A stretch of 64,000 nt of DNA. Origin: Piper betle (taxonomy: Eukaryota > Streptophyta > Magnoliopsida > Piperales > Piperaceae). The DNA is taken from contig JAURVB010008380.1 in the NCBI GenBank assembly GCA_033002965.1, positions 41,678 through 105,677 of the forward strand, given 5' to 3'. The position numbers and the translations under genes were made by a program. Below, in pieces: positions 33,467-45,260 of the stretch (its first letter is position 1; each line of letters begins with the position of its first letter). The notes beneath the pieces were generated by a model. The model saw only the letters and a list, made by a program, of their open reading frames with translations, searched no databases and had not been told where the DNA came from.

Positions 33467-34760
33467 TGTAACGACTTGCCCATTCCAAGCCACGAGCCAA
33501 GTATTTTTATATGAAGCTATGTGTCTCATAAATTAATTTTTTATTAATTTTCAAGAGTTTAAATAAACCCTTGACATAAAATTTAATATAAATGCTCAGA
33601 ATAATCTAAGCCCCATGAACCAAACCGAAATCCTACTGTCATGCAGACAATTTAGAAGAATAATAATAAATAAGAAAAAATCATAGATCTAGAAGAAATC
33701 CCACTGCCATGTGAGTCCAATAACAGAATCCTCCAGTGCCATGTGATTCCAATAACAGAATCCTCTAGTTATCCCGACTCTACCCATCCTTCCATACTCA
33801 CACCTACGGAGACAATTTCGTGTTAGTGATAAAAACACTAAGTCAAATAATTACAAGAAACAAGTTAATATGCTCCACAATATCTGAATTTGATTTTTTA
33901 GTGATTATGAGCCTATGCCAAACTCTTATTATGCCAAGAGGGGCGGCCACCCCATCCAGCTATAATCCTATGCATGCACACACATACTACATGGCTCATG
34001 GCCTGTAGTTACCGATATTTGCCATTGACTCATCCCATCGGTATCACAAGTGTATAATGAGTCAACTTGCCCCACTACGCCCTGTCACCCCTTTCGGCAT
34101 AGGGGTGGGTATTTAATCTTTCAAGAAGTTTAAGGGTGCTGCCTCAGTGTCGGACTGAGTCAATTCTTTGACCTAGGTTGCGCTCACATGGTAATCGAAT
34201 GTGGGCTTAGGCAGACCAAAGCTCTCAAATAAGAATATATAACATTTTGAGTAATTATACGAACTTGGAATTGTGATGAGGCACCCGCAACTATGAAATG
34301 TGATCCTAATACAAATGAAACTTCTCTAAAGCCTTCCCTTTGTAAGCAAAATGTGATCACAAACTATCAAGTTGATGTTTTCTTTACCATCAGCAGAATT
34401 CTCCTTTATATAGAAGAATATGTACGGAATTCAAGAAGTCACTACATTAAATTATTATATAAAAGAACACAATCACACATAACTATATTAACACCAACCA
34501 TTTATGTGATAACGAAAAGTCAAAAACTAACTATTAAGTTAATGTGAATGGGTGTCAACTTGCACTCACAACTCTCAATCCTAAAAATTCAATAATTAAA
34601 ATTTATTTAAAACCATCCATAAATATCATCACACCGGTACACTAAAGGTCATAATTGATATTGATTCCTAAGAATTAATTTAATTGAATAATATTTAAGA
34701 TTTGTTCTAAAATTTACAAAACCCTAAATAAAATAACCTAATTATTTTCAGGGTTTTACA
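33467..34760 (+). mobile_element. Solo LTR inside copia gag
   Basis: Starts TGTAACGACTTG and ends GGGTTTTACA, flanked by perfect CATTG duplications (33462-33466 and 34761-34765). It has no coding or primer-site sequence, so it is a solo LTR of 1294 bp left by LTR-LTR recombination. Orientation is not certain. The gag reading resumes directly after it, confirming a clean insertion. Confidence 0.88.
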
Positions 34761-35691
34761 CATTGAGTTTCTTAAAGAAATTGAAAAGCATTTTGTAAAA
34801 AACGATAAGGCTTCTAACTGTTTCTTTTGTGGTAAACCTGGACATATGAAGAAGGAATATACTAAGTATCATACTTGGCATGTAAAGAAAGGACCATTTC
34901 TTAATTTTGTTTGTTCTAAGGTTAATTTAGCTTTAGTGCCAATACACACTTGGTGGCTAGAAGTACTCACAAGTGTGTCAATGCAAAGTTGCCTGAGTTG
35001 CCGAAAGCCAAATGATGCTGGAAGATTTATCTATGTGGGTGATAGCAAATCAGTTGTACTTAAAGCAATAGGGAGTTTTAGTTTATTGTTGAAGATAAAA
35101 TATTATTTGGATTTTAAAGAGACATATGTAGTATTATCTTTTAGATGAAATTTGGTTTTTATCTCTATATTCGACAAATCTGGTTACTCTTGTTTATCTA
35201 GAAATAATAAATTTAGTCTTTTTCTAAATTCAAATATTGTGGGTACGGATTCCTTGTCTTTTTATGATAATCTATATTTACTTGACACTATTGCATCTTT
35301 TAATGAAATTTTGTATGTGGGTTTAAGTGGTAGAAAAATAAAATTAACCAATTAGAATCCTGCTTTACTATAGCATAAGTGTTTATGCACATTTCTAAAC
35401 AAAGAATTGAACGAGTTATGTCAAATGAAATTCTTGATTCTCTTAATTTATCAAATTTTCAAGTTTGTGCTGAATGCATTTAGGAAAAACAAATAAATAT
35501 AAGGAAACTAGTTTCAATAGATCTTCAAGCGTCTTAGAAGTAATACATACGGATATTTATGGGTCATTTCCTACGGCTTCTTGGAATGATCAATAATATT
35601 TTATTACGTTTATACACGATTATTTTCGTCATGGTTACCCTTATCTCATTCGTGAGAAGTGTCAAGCATTAGACGTATTGAAGGCATATAA
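34761..35691 (+). pseudogene. copia gag knuckle, protease, pre-integrase and integrase start
   Basis: FLKEIEKHFVKNDK leads into the knuckle CFFCGKPGHMKKEYTKYH (the last Cys is replaced by Tyr), then a protease region with IYVGDSKSVVLKAIGSF and SGYSCLSRNNKFSLFLNSN. GAG-pre-integrase and integrase parts follow in shifting frames (VLEVIHTDIYGSFPTASW, HDYFRHGYPYLIREK) up to 35691. Several in-frame stops prevent function. The integrase reading continues at 39507 after the nested LTR. Confidence 0.85.
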
Positions 35692-36941
35692 TGTAAACCC
35701 ATGATTCGAGTCAAGGTTTTATAATCTTAATCAGCCAGTTAGACTGTTATTTTTAGTTGGGTCAATTTCAAAACACGCATACCGAGCCGAGGCCTATCTT
35801 CTGTTATGAACTATGAGTGTCATGTGTGCCCAAGTATATGATGATAATGCCAGTAAGACAACAGCAAAATAAATTATCAAAATATATAAGAGTATACTAG
35901 ATTTTTCTTAATTTATTTTAATAAAATTGTAGAACTATTTTTAGGCCGAATAACGTATTATGACAAGTTATGGGTAATTTGGGTGGGTTATTAGTTATAG
36001 AGCATGTCATTGATGTGTGTTATATTTTATGGGTTTTTTATTTACAAGTTAGTATTATGTTTTACTCAAGTCAAAATCAAGTCAAATTTTAATTACAAAA
36101 CGACTATTCATTTTTTTAGACGACCATTCGTTTTCTTAGGCGACCATTCATTTTTCTTTGACATCTATATATTTCACACTTTTGTCATTCAGTCATCTTC
36201 ATCCTTCTCACTCAATTTCCTTCTTCTTTTCTACCTTCCTTCTTTCCTACAATCCTCACTCGAGCCGATCACAACCTTGTGGCCATCGTCATGTGACTTA
36301 TTATTAGGTATAGACTTTTATCTGATTTAATTATTTAAATTTTATAATTATTAGTACAGCATGCTAGGAACGATTAACTATTGTAATGAATGTCTGATTG
36401 TAAATGAAGTAATGATTTACATGATTTGATTGATAGTTAGCAATCTAATTAAGTAAATTAAATTTGAGCATGCTAATTGATTGCAACATAACTTAGAAAA
36501 AAGTAATAAAATGGGTATGAATAAGATGAGTTAAAATTATTCACATTATGATTATTTGACTGTTGATTGTTGCTTGTATTGTGAGTGTGTTGATCATGTC
36601 GAGTTAATGCATCATTTAGTTAGTGGGTGTTAGCTTTTAGATTTGATGTATAGGTACGGAGTAGGAGTTTGCCGCCTAGGCACGTGGACACACTTGGAGC
36701 TTCTACCAGGTCCGTTAGGACTCACTTCTGGTTTTATTTTTATATTCTATCGTGTGTTGTTTTTACAGGTAAGTGAATGAATTAAGTGGCGTTTTAATGG
36801 ATCCCACTTAACCTAGGTTATTTAATCAATCGATCTTCCGGATTAATAACCCTTGAGGATGAGATCCCTTGAGTATGTTTTCAAAAACAAAATCCACCAC
36901 AAGATGCCTTCGGACCTCTATTATATAATTCCCTACCCAGG

Positions 36942-36942
<1 letters not shown>

Positions 36943-36995
<53 letters not shown>

Positions 36996-36996
36996 A
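36943..36996. repeat. (TA)n tract at the insertion point of foreign DNA
   Basis: About 54 bp of TA repeats with one ATACAT interruption. It corresponds to the TA tract at 7122-7160 in the other family-A LTR. The foreign segment starts directly after it. Confidence 0.9.
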
Positions 36997-37612
36997 CAGT
37001 AAAATTATTATAAAGAATGTTTTAAGTTTTTTAGATTATGGGAATCCAAGTGCAATGAGACGATTGTCTCAATCTATGCCTGGATTTCCTATTGAATATA
37101 ATTATTGAGATTATATTGATGCTTTTGAAAGAGTTCTTTTTTATAAAAATACTTTTGGTCAACACTCTTGGTTTCTTCGTGTTGTTCTTCACAAACTCTC
37201 TAAACTTCTTGCTTGGTTTGTTCAATGGTTAGGAGATTTTGGCCCTTAAGTTCAATATCTCCCTCATTATCTTCAAAATCAATTAAAGATATTTCAAGAA
37301 AGGATAAATCCAAATTTGGGATCTTCATTCTTCCAATTTTTTATCTATTATCAACATCCTTGGATTTTATCCTAGAATTTCTGCTTCCATTATACTAATG
37401 TCATGGGCAATGATATTTTGTCTTTAGCCCATAAAATCTATATTAGATAGTGAGATAGGTTCGCTTCATCCACTTCTGCTTTACCTCCTCCATTCACTAA
37501 AAAATCTAAAGTAATATTTTCTGAGTTAGTTTCTATCTCCACTCAATGTAAAACTCTAAAAATACATTCATATTTTGACTCTGGTTCTCCTTCTTTCACT
37601 CAAACTCCCGCA

Positions 37613-38053
37613 GTGTACCCACTGGCACTACCACCTAATGTTTATATATTTTATTTGCAGGTTAAAAATAATTATCCTCAATTGATAGAATTTGAAGCTA
37701 TTCGATTAGCATATACTATGTCTTTCTGTCAAAATGCCCAGACTTCTGAGATACGTAACTCCAAAATTGAAGTTCTAGATTCACCAATACCTATGACTCA
37801 ACATGATATTGACGAAGTCGTTACAGCTCTAAATACGCCACCTTCTCCTATACTGGCTGGATATGGACAACCTCAAGAGTTATTTTGTTATCGATGCGGC
37901 CAATATGGACATATTTCTGAAACCTGCACAAAGGGGAATTCTTATCCTCTGATTAAGAAGATTTGTTTTTACTGTGGAGAATCCGACCATTATGTAAAGC
38001 AATGCTCTTATAAAGAAAATGATTCTCCAACTCCCAGTGCAACTCCTATATGA
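37613..38053 (+). pseudogene. Zinc-knuckle protein remnant in the pararetrovirus-like insert
   Basis: Open for 146 codons, with two CX2CX4HX4C knuckles about 12 residues apart (CYRCGQYGHISETC and CFYCGESDHYVKQC), then a Ser/Thr/Pro-rich tail. Such knuckles bind nucleic acid in coat or nucleocapsid proteins of reverse-transcribing elements. The open part starts mid-protein: related reading upstream (37020-37610) is interrupted by several stops. It is a fragment, not a complete protein. Confidence 0.6.
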
Positions 38054-38301
38054 GATGCTACTTCAGCAAAGTCAGAAACATCTCCTACTATAGTGGCATC
38101 GGAATCAACATATACTCCCTTATCTACTCCAAAGTGTTCATAATATTTGAATGATGTCATCCAACACGCTAATGCCATGTCATGTTCTTATCCGATACGT
38201 CATCAACTGCCATGTCAACAAGAAATCTGCCATGTCATTAAAGAATTTGCCACGTTGTCACTTATTTGCGAGGCCATCTTATCTTTATGATGCCCTTTCC
38301 T

Positions 38302-38311
38302 TATAAATAGG
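38302..38311 (+). promoter_or_regulatory. TATA box with upstream TGACG-like motifs in the insert
   Basis: TATAAATAGG is preceded by ATGATGTCAT (about 38152) and TACGTCATCA (about 38195), both resembling as-1/bZIP half-sites, and followed by a purine- then pyrimidine-rich leader. This arrangement resembles the transcription start of plant pararetroviruses. Whether it drives transcription into the LTR or copia sequence is unknown. Confidence 0.45.
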
Positions 38312-39506
38312 GGAGAAAGAGAGGGCGAGTGAGGAGAGTTGAGTCTTTCCTTTTCGAGTCTTTCCTGCTTCTTGCTTTCTGCCTTCTTCCTCTGTAAATT
38401 ACTTGAAAGTGTTTGATCATAGTTGTGAGTGTGTGATTGTGTATGGTGTGAAGTAAATACTTGTATATTTATGTAGTTTTTGCATTTTCAGTGAGATGTG
38501 TGGCAGAGGAAACTGACGATCACGTCTTGAGATAGGGCGTGTGCTTGTCAAAGCGGGCTTTGGAACTAGTGAGCGTCCACTCCATTCCCGAGGGATCCTG
38601 ACTACTAGACCTTTGAGTTCCTCAAACCCAGAGAAGTGTGGAGGTTTACAGGTACTGTTGTGCAGTGCATGTCTAGATTTGTAGTGAAAAAGGGTATTGA
38701 GGGCGCATGTATGAGAGTATTCGACCCCTGTACTCAGGGCGAGGAGTAATACGGAGGACATAGAAGGCTGAGATGAGTGACAATGATTTTGATAGTTTGA
38801 ATGGCCAAGGAAAGAGATTGTTATGGAAAGGGGACACTGCGGCTTGAGGGCGACGGCTCCTAATACTGCCCTTGTGAGAGTTTTTGAAGAAGTATATAAG
38901 ATTTTTATTCAACAGGAAGGTCAGCCCTCCTGTGCCAGTTTGATATTATTTATTTTCTAGACCGTTAACACTTGTTACTGACGGTTTTCTATTATAAAGT
39001 ATTGAGCACTGAAGCTGTAAAGACTATGGAGGAGTAAACGTTGCATACATGAACTGCCTCACATAATAAATGGAATGATGATTCTAAGTGTATGAATGAT
39101 GAGATTGTTTCAGATTATTTTGTGACATGCTATGAACGTTTAGCCTGTGGTACCAAACTATAATGAAAGTGAAATAAAATTGTCATGTTTTAGAATTATA
39201 TCGATATAAATATTTATTATTGCACTTTTAAGATAAACTCGGTCCATTTTGTTTTAAAAATATTATTTATTTTCAAACTTGTTTTCATGATTATTTTATT
39301 TGTGCACAATAACATATCATGGCATGCATGTATGGCCATGTTAGAACCCAAGCATCCCTTCCACGCATTGTATACTTGCACTATCATTTTACGACACAAA
39401 GGGGAGATCCGGGTCAGCTTAACTAAATTAAGTAGTTTAGCAAACGGTTCGGTTGTCGATGACATTTTCAGGTCGGTTCACGTGTGAACTAGAATGGGGT
39501 GTTACA

Positions 39507-42060
39507 TATAAGCCTGAAGTTGATAACTAACTTGACAAAGTTATTAAGGCTATATGATCTGATTGTGGATGTGATTGCTGTGGTAGATATGATAGATCAG
39601 GTGTACAACGTCCAGGACCATTTGCCAAATTCTTAGAATAGTGCAAAATTATCCCACAATTTATAATGTCAGGTACTCCTAGTATGAATGGTGTTGCTGA
39701 GAGACAAAACCAAACATTAAAACACATAGTGAGAAGTATGATTGCTCATACTACTTTGTCTGACTCACTGTGGATGAGGCGCTAAAGACAATAGCATATC
39801 TTATTAATAGAGTACCAACAACCCCTTATGAATTGTGGACAGGAAAATAGCCCAGTATTAAGCATTTATACATTTGGGGTTGTCTAGCTGAGGCAATGCC
39901 TTATAGGCCAAATGAAAAGAAACTGGACTCAAGAACATTTAGCCGCTATTTTGTTGGGTATTCTGAACGGTCTAAAGAGCATAAGTTTTATAATCCCATA
40001 ACAAGGTCATTCTTTGAGACAGGAAATGCCCAGTTCTTTAAGGATGTTAAATTTGGAGGGGTAAATGAAATTAGAGATTTTGCCCTTAAAGAAGAATCTG
40101 TTTCTCTTTCCATGATTGTTCTTGATAATAATTAGGATTCTATTCTTGAAGTTGTTCAGGAAACAATACTAGAATTATAAGAAAATGTCGAGAATCTCCT
40201 AATCACAATCATTAAATTATACCTGAGAGGAAAATCAACAACCTCAAGAGGAAATGCCATTGAGGAGATCCACAAGAGAAAGGAAAAATGTAATTTCAGA
40301 TGATTATATCATCTTTCTCAAAGAGCATGAGGATAACATTGGAAATATGGAAGATGATCCAATCAACTTTTATCAGGCCATGAAGAGTTCTAATTCTCAA
40401 AAGTGGATTGATGTCATGAATGAAGAGATGAAGTCAATGAAAGATAATAACGTTTGGGATCTTGTTCTATTGCCTGAAGGTGCGAAACCTATTGTTTGTA
40501 AATGAATATTTAAAACCAAGAAGATCTGAAAGGTGATGTATAAAGATATAAAGCTCGTCTTGCTACGAAGGGCTTTACTCAAAAGAAAGCATCGATTATA
40601 ACGAGACTTTCTTTGCAGTTTCATCGAAGGACTCATTCAGAATAATTATGGCATTAGCAGCACATTTTGATCTTGAGTTACATTTAATGGATGTAAAAAC
40701 TATGTTTCTAAATGGTAACATTGATGAAACAATTTATATGGTGCAACTAGAAAATTTTGTATCAGGAGATTCAAAAAATATAGTTTGCAAATTAAAGAAA
40801 TCCATCTAAGAACTTAAGGAGGCTTCTCGTAAATGGTATCACAAAATTTTATCAAGTTATTATCTCATTTGGTTTTGAGATGAATGTGATTGATGATTGT
40901 ATGTACCATAAGTTTTGTGGGAGTAAGTATATTTTTTGGTTTTATATGTTAATGATATATTGATTACTAGTAATGACATAGGTTTCTTGCATGACACCAA
41001 GAGATTTTATCAAAGAAATTTGAAATGAAAAATCTTGAAAATACGCCTTTTGTATTAGGAATTCAAATACATTGGGATCGCTCTTGATATATACTTGAAT
41101 TATCACAAACGACCTATATAGAAAAAGTATTTAAGAGATTTGGCATGCAAGGTTGTAAACCAAGAGATACCCCTGTTTCTATAGGAGAAAAATTTATTCT
41201 CAATTAATGCCATAAAAATGACATAGAAGGAAAGGAAATGTAAAAGATTCCCTGTGCTTCAGTTGTGGGAAGTTTTATGTATGCTCAAGTATCTATGCGT
41301 CCAGATATTGCGTATATTATTAGAATGTTAGGTAGATATTTAAGTAATCTATGATTAGATCATTGGAAAGAAGCCAATAAAGTCATGAGGTATCTTCAAA
41401 GAACAAAACATTACATTCTTATATATCAAAACTTAGATCAACTTGAGATCATTGGGTATTCTGATTCTGATTTTACTGGATGTCAAGATAGTCATCAATC
41501 CACTTCTGGTTACGTCTACCTGCTTGCTAGATGAGCTATTTCTTGGAGGAATGCTAAGCAGACACTCATAGTTTCTTCCACCATGGAGCTGAATTCATAG
41601 CTTGTTATGAGGCATCCAATCATAGAATAGGTTGCAAAATTTTGTCACAGGGCTATGCATTGTTGTTAATATTGAAATACCACTTAAGTTATTTTATGAC
41701 AATCAGTGTACAATATCATACTCAAATAATAACAAGAGCTCATCTAAATCAAAACATATAGAGATCAAGTTCCTTGTTGTGAAAGAAAGAGTTCAGAGTG
41801 GTAAAGTTTCGGTAAAGTCTCTATAGAGCATATTGAGATAAACTCCATGGTTGCAGATCCGCTTACTAAAAATTTACCACCCAAGGTCTTTCATGAGTAT
41901 ATTACTCATATGGGTGTAGTATCATTTGATGATATGCTACTTTATTTGGAATTTATTTTGTTACAGTATTTGGTTTATATTTCACCCAATTTTCGTGATC
42001 TCATAAAGTTGGATCAATTGAAAATAGTCATGTTTAGATCAAATTGCATGTAATTTTTAT
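39507..42060 (+). pseudogene. copia integrase, RT and RNase H, broken
   Basis: After the TATAA repeat the copia reading resumes: integrase catalytic region (SGVQRPGPFAKFLE, MNGVAERQNQTLKHIVRSMI), integrase C-terminus (RPNEKKLDSRTFSRYFVGYS, 39896-40135), RT N-terminus (PLRRSTRERKNVISDDY, MKSMKDNNVWDLV, 40254-40505), RT palm in damaged form (VNDILITSNDIGFL-like near 40950-40990), RT C-terminus (FVLGIQIH, VGSFMYAQVSMRPDIAYI), and RNase H plus tail (KSKHIEIKFLVVKERVQSG, VADPLTKNLPPKVFHEYI, 41632-42053). More than a dozen stops and shifts. Not functional. Confidence 0.9.
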
Positions 42061-42259
42061 GCTACACATCCATACTTGATCTATGTCATTTAATTATGTT
42101 GATGTATGTGACCATGGATGGATTTATTTACGATAAATATAACAAAAATCGCCTTGATCCTATATTAACATTAATGAATAGATGAGATTGTTATTTTGGA
42201 ATAATAACGTATGTTATTTTGAAGCTCATAAGGTTATATACAATTATCTTTGTGTATAT

Positions 42260-42271
42260 ATTGTGGGAGAT
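42260..42271 (+). promoter_or_regulatory. Polypurine tract of plus-strand copia
   Basis: ATTGTGGGAGAT immediately precedes the 3' LTR start TGTTGCATG, in the same position as AAGTGGGAGAT in the minus-strand copia element. Confidence 0.75.
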
Positions 42272-42730
42272 TGTTGCATGTTAGACATAAATATATACAT
42301 GAATTTAAAATTTTATCATATGCTGTTATTTAAGGTTGGCGTAAATTTAAATGATTTATTAAAGTTAAGGTTTATTGGCATTAATATAGGTATGGATTCA
42401 GTGTGTAGATATCATTTTTGTAATTTCTCTTTTATGATGGGTTAAATTAAAATTATGAAAACTAAAGTTATAAATAGGGGGTTATGGTCCCTGAATTCAT
42501 ATGTAGTTTTTGTTCTGGCATCTCATTGTCCAGAAACTTTGGTCTTAAAAACTAGTATTGAATTTGGAAGATCAAAATCCTAAAGAAGAAAAGAATTAAT
42601 TTTCTTTTATGGATTCATGTACGCTGCAGCTAATTAATTTTATTTCTTGATGATTTAATCTGATGAAGATTAAAGTTTTATATATATGGTTTTATCATCC
42701 GTATAATTTGGTTAAAGATAAAATATATCA
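42272..42730 (+). repeat. Right (3') copia LTR
   Basis: 459 bp, TGTTGCATG...AAATATATCA. It pairs with 31951-32401 and is recognisably related to the LTRs at 9541 and 13287 (shared ACATAAATATATA, TTCTCTTTT.TGATGGGT, GGTTATGGTCC, CATTGTCCAGAA). Confidence 0.9.
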
Positions 42731-44399
42731 ACACTTTTCACTCACCTTCAATCATACAAGGAGGATACCATTGAGGTTAGAGAATAAGAGGTAGGTAGCA
42801 ATAGCTCCTCGCCTCTGAACCGCTCCCATCGGTGTAAAATAAGACTTCAATTTTGTCACCCGGTGACAAAACAATTTGTCATAAAAAAGTCACTAAACTA
42901 ATGCAACACAAAAATTTACCACTGCTTTGTCACCAAAAATTTGGTGACTAAATTATTGCCACTATTTTGACATTGGTGTTTGGTGTTAAAAATAGATGCT
43001 ATAAAAAAATTTTCCATGAAATTTTGCTAGCACTTTTTTAATAATTTTTCATCGAATTATTAAAAATTTCGGTATCAAAAATATTTTGTTATTTTCTGAC
43101 ACCATTTTTCAATGTCAAAAATATATCTCACCAAAATTTTACGGCATTTTTAATAATTTATTACAGAACCATCACCGAAAATTACGGTCTCAAATAAATC
43201 TTGCCACAGTTTCGACACTGTTTTATGATGTCAATTTTTTTATAAAAAAACACACTCTTTTTTTCAATTTCACACGTGGCCCATTTATGGGTGAACATGT
43301 GGTCATACACCTGGAGGCTGCAACCGGCCACGCAGTGTATTTTGGCCTGCCGCAGATTGCCTTGCCCTGTCGGTTCCCCGTAGACCACCTCACCCCACTG
43401 CCCCCCCACACACAGCCACGCCCTGCCGACTCTTTGTGCACTGCTTCCCCCGGCGTCCTGGCAAAATCTTATATCTTTTTTTTCGCATGAATTGTATGTC
43501 TTTTTCTTTTTTCTTTCTTTCTTTTTGCACTAGTCAGTAATTGTAGAAATTATCTTCTTTTTTTTGGAACATAAATTATCTTCTTTTAGAGCTTAATTAA
43601 TGGTAATGAAGCTAGATAAGTGGATCTAAAAGATGTAGCTCGTGACCATGCTGTTAATGCCAATTATTTTATATGTTTAATTTTTTATATATTTTAATTC
43701 TTTCCCGGTAGAAAATGTTAATTCTGTTGAGTCTTGCGGAAACATTCTACTCACAAGTTAAAATATCAAGCTTCAAATTGGGGCAATTAACCAAAACTTT
43801 AATCGTATTTTTTTAAGCTAGCTAGCTTCACTTGGATAAGAGTGGATCTTAGAATTGAGCACGCATATTTAAGCCGTGAATAAGATACTTTTGTAGCTGG
43901 TAGTTATTATATGTGGCAGCTTTAACATTGTTTTTTTAATTAGCTTTTGAAAAATAAATTAGAATATTTGAATAATTATGCAACATTGAAGCATAAAGTT
44001 TTGCATATTGTTGAGATCGAAATTTTGACCTCAACAATAATGAGATTACCCCTCAAATCAAATTGAACTATAAAAAGAAATTTATTAACCAAACAAAACT
44101 TTAAAAAATAAAAATAAAAGGTAATGCTTATCACCTAAGTGAGTCATATCAAATAGCTCTTATAAATAGTAATTCTTGTATTTGGCAAAGGTGCAATTAT
44201 AAGTGGCCTGTTGTCATCTCCTATTAGGGCAGTTTGACCTAATCTCATGACGTGAAGGTCAGATCGGACTAGAGGCCACTAAATTCGCGGGACAGAACCG
44301 GCCAATTGGTTCCTGTCCCAACGGACTTTTGTGTTGATGGCTAGGACCTAAGTTTTCATTTCCATATTGTATTTAAATTAATAATTACTAAAACTAGCC
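42731..44399. other. Intergenic: palindromic GTCACC-type repeats at 42840-43235
   Basis: 42840-43235 is built of recurring imperfect words such as GTCACC, TTTGGTGAC, GACAC.ATTTT, ATTAAAAATTT, TGCCAC and CACCAAAATTT, some forming near-palindromes (TTGTCACCCGGTGACAA, GTCACCAAAAATTTGGTGAC). This resembles the subterminal repeats of a CACTA/En-Spm-type DNA transposon, but no terminal repeat or transposase was found. 43300-43470 is GC-richer, with overlapping open frames on both strands and no motif. 43500-44399 shows nothing recognisable. Confidence 0.4.
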
Positions 44400-44453
44400 A
44401 CTCAAAACCAAGTTCTTTCTTTTCAAACTAAACCACCCTTCCAATTGATTCAT

Positions 44454-44700
44454 TCAGCTTTGAGAAGAGTTCATAAAGGGGTCCCTATTATACACATATT
44501 TATGAAGCCGAGCAAAATGAGCAAGCCTATCTGCCATTTTGTTGCAAACTCTAGGAACCCATAGGATAGCTACACTATGTTTACAACACCAGGCATTTAT
44601 ATTTTGAACCAGGGCCTGATAGTCTGGTTCCAAACTCGGACTTGCTGATGTTGCACCGTGTACAAGAGCTTTACAGTCTAACAAGAGAGTTGCAGGGAGG
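44454..44700 (-). pseudogene. LINE RNase H domain
   Basis: The minus strand reads LLLDCKALVHG (44650-44690), then NINAWCCKHSVAILWVPRVCNKMADRLAHFA. The last part is the RNase H C-terminal motif (VPR..N..AD.LA) at the end of plant LINE ORF2, which removes RNA from the hybrid. The upstream half is in another frame. Confidence 0.75.
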
Positions 44701-45003
44701 GTAGACTTGGTGACTACAAATTAAGCAAGCGACCTTAGTAAACCTTCTAGTTCAGCAGCTTGGGGAGTTCCGCGGTTGCTTGACCCATAGGCTGTAGAAA
44801 TAACAACACCAATACTATTATATAAAACAAAACTTCATCCGGTGAGATTAGAAAAAGAGCTATGACTACCATCAATATAAACATAATACATATTAATTGA
44901 CAGAGAATGTACCCTAGGAGAAACATACAACAAGCCAGTATATAAACGAGTATAATTATGGTGACCATATGGAGAGTGCATATAAGATGGCAATATAAAA
45001 TTC

Positions 45004-45260
45004 TCATTTTTTATAAAGGAAGTACCATATAGTATCAAGCAGTAACAAAGCACGAAGAAGAAAATGGGAATGCTCATTATTGTGCTTTTGATCATAGAGA
45101 AAAACACTGAGTATGATTACGGTAGGAGAGCTAATATGCCAAAGGGAGGTTTGGATTCCAAAAGCAATACGTGTAAAAGTACAAGAATGAAAAAGATGTG
45201 ATGTTCTTTCCACCTGGCTAGCACAAAACACACATTACAGAGGTACCTGCAAATGATGTT
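45004..45260 (-). pseudogene. LINE ORF2 zinc-binding region after RT
   Basis: CASQVERTSHLFHSCTFTRIAFG matches the C..C..E...HLF..C.F....W pattern of the zinc-binding segment between RT and RNase H in plant LINEs. The first Cys is outside the open part, and the fold is decayed. Confidence 0.65.

Larger units (their letters stand above)
36997..38462 (+). other. Probable endogenous pararetrovirus (Caulimoviridae-like) fragment
   Basis: This 1.47-kb insert interrupts the family-A LTR and is absent from the other two copies. It encodes, in broken frames, a region with SWFLRV and WFVQWLGDFGP (about 37160-37250), then two CCHC knuckles (37886-37927 and 37965-38006), then a non-coding part with a TATAAATAGG box (38302-38311). 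A degenerate coding end with nucleocapsid knuckles followed by a promoter-bearing intergenic part suggests a plant pararetrovirus rather than an LTR element, and insertion in TA repeats is known for such sequences. No LTR, RT or integrase was found, so gypsy gag origin is not excluded. Clearly defective. No movement, RT or protease domain is present. Confidence 0.5.
35692..39506 (+). mobile_element. Family-A solo LTR inside copia integrase, itself interrupted
   Basis: Starts TGTAAACCC, ends GGGGTGTTACA, flanked by perfect TATAA duplications (35687-35691 and 39507-39511). It aligns along its length with the LTR at 5853-8249, including the U3 repeats, TCTATATATTTCAC, the GCCGCCTAGG block and the 3' end. 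Between about 36997 and 38462 it holds foreign sequence inserted in the TA microsatellite. Without that, the LTR is about 2.35 kb. Confidence 0.9.
31951..42730 (+). mobile_element. Ty1/copia retrotransposon with nested insertions
   Basis: LTRs at 31951-32401 and 42272-42730 enclose a primer site, leader, gag, protease, integrase, RT, RNase H and polypurine tract in copia order. All coding parts are broken by stops and frameshifts. Two later insertions interrupt it: a solo LTR at 33467-34760 in gag and a family-A solo LTR at 35692-39506 in integrase, each with a perfect 5-bp duplication. Removing them leaves about 5.7 kb, a normal copia length. The element itself lacks a flanking duplication because its left LTR is shared with another copy's 3' end. 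Related to the minus-strand element at 9541-13727. Confidence 0.9.

Noticed and set aside
43086..43490. 134-codon frame ending in a Pro/Cys-rich part
   Set aside because: Overlaps two opposite-strand frames, starts in the palindromic repeat region and shows no family motif.
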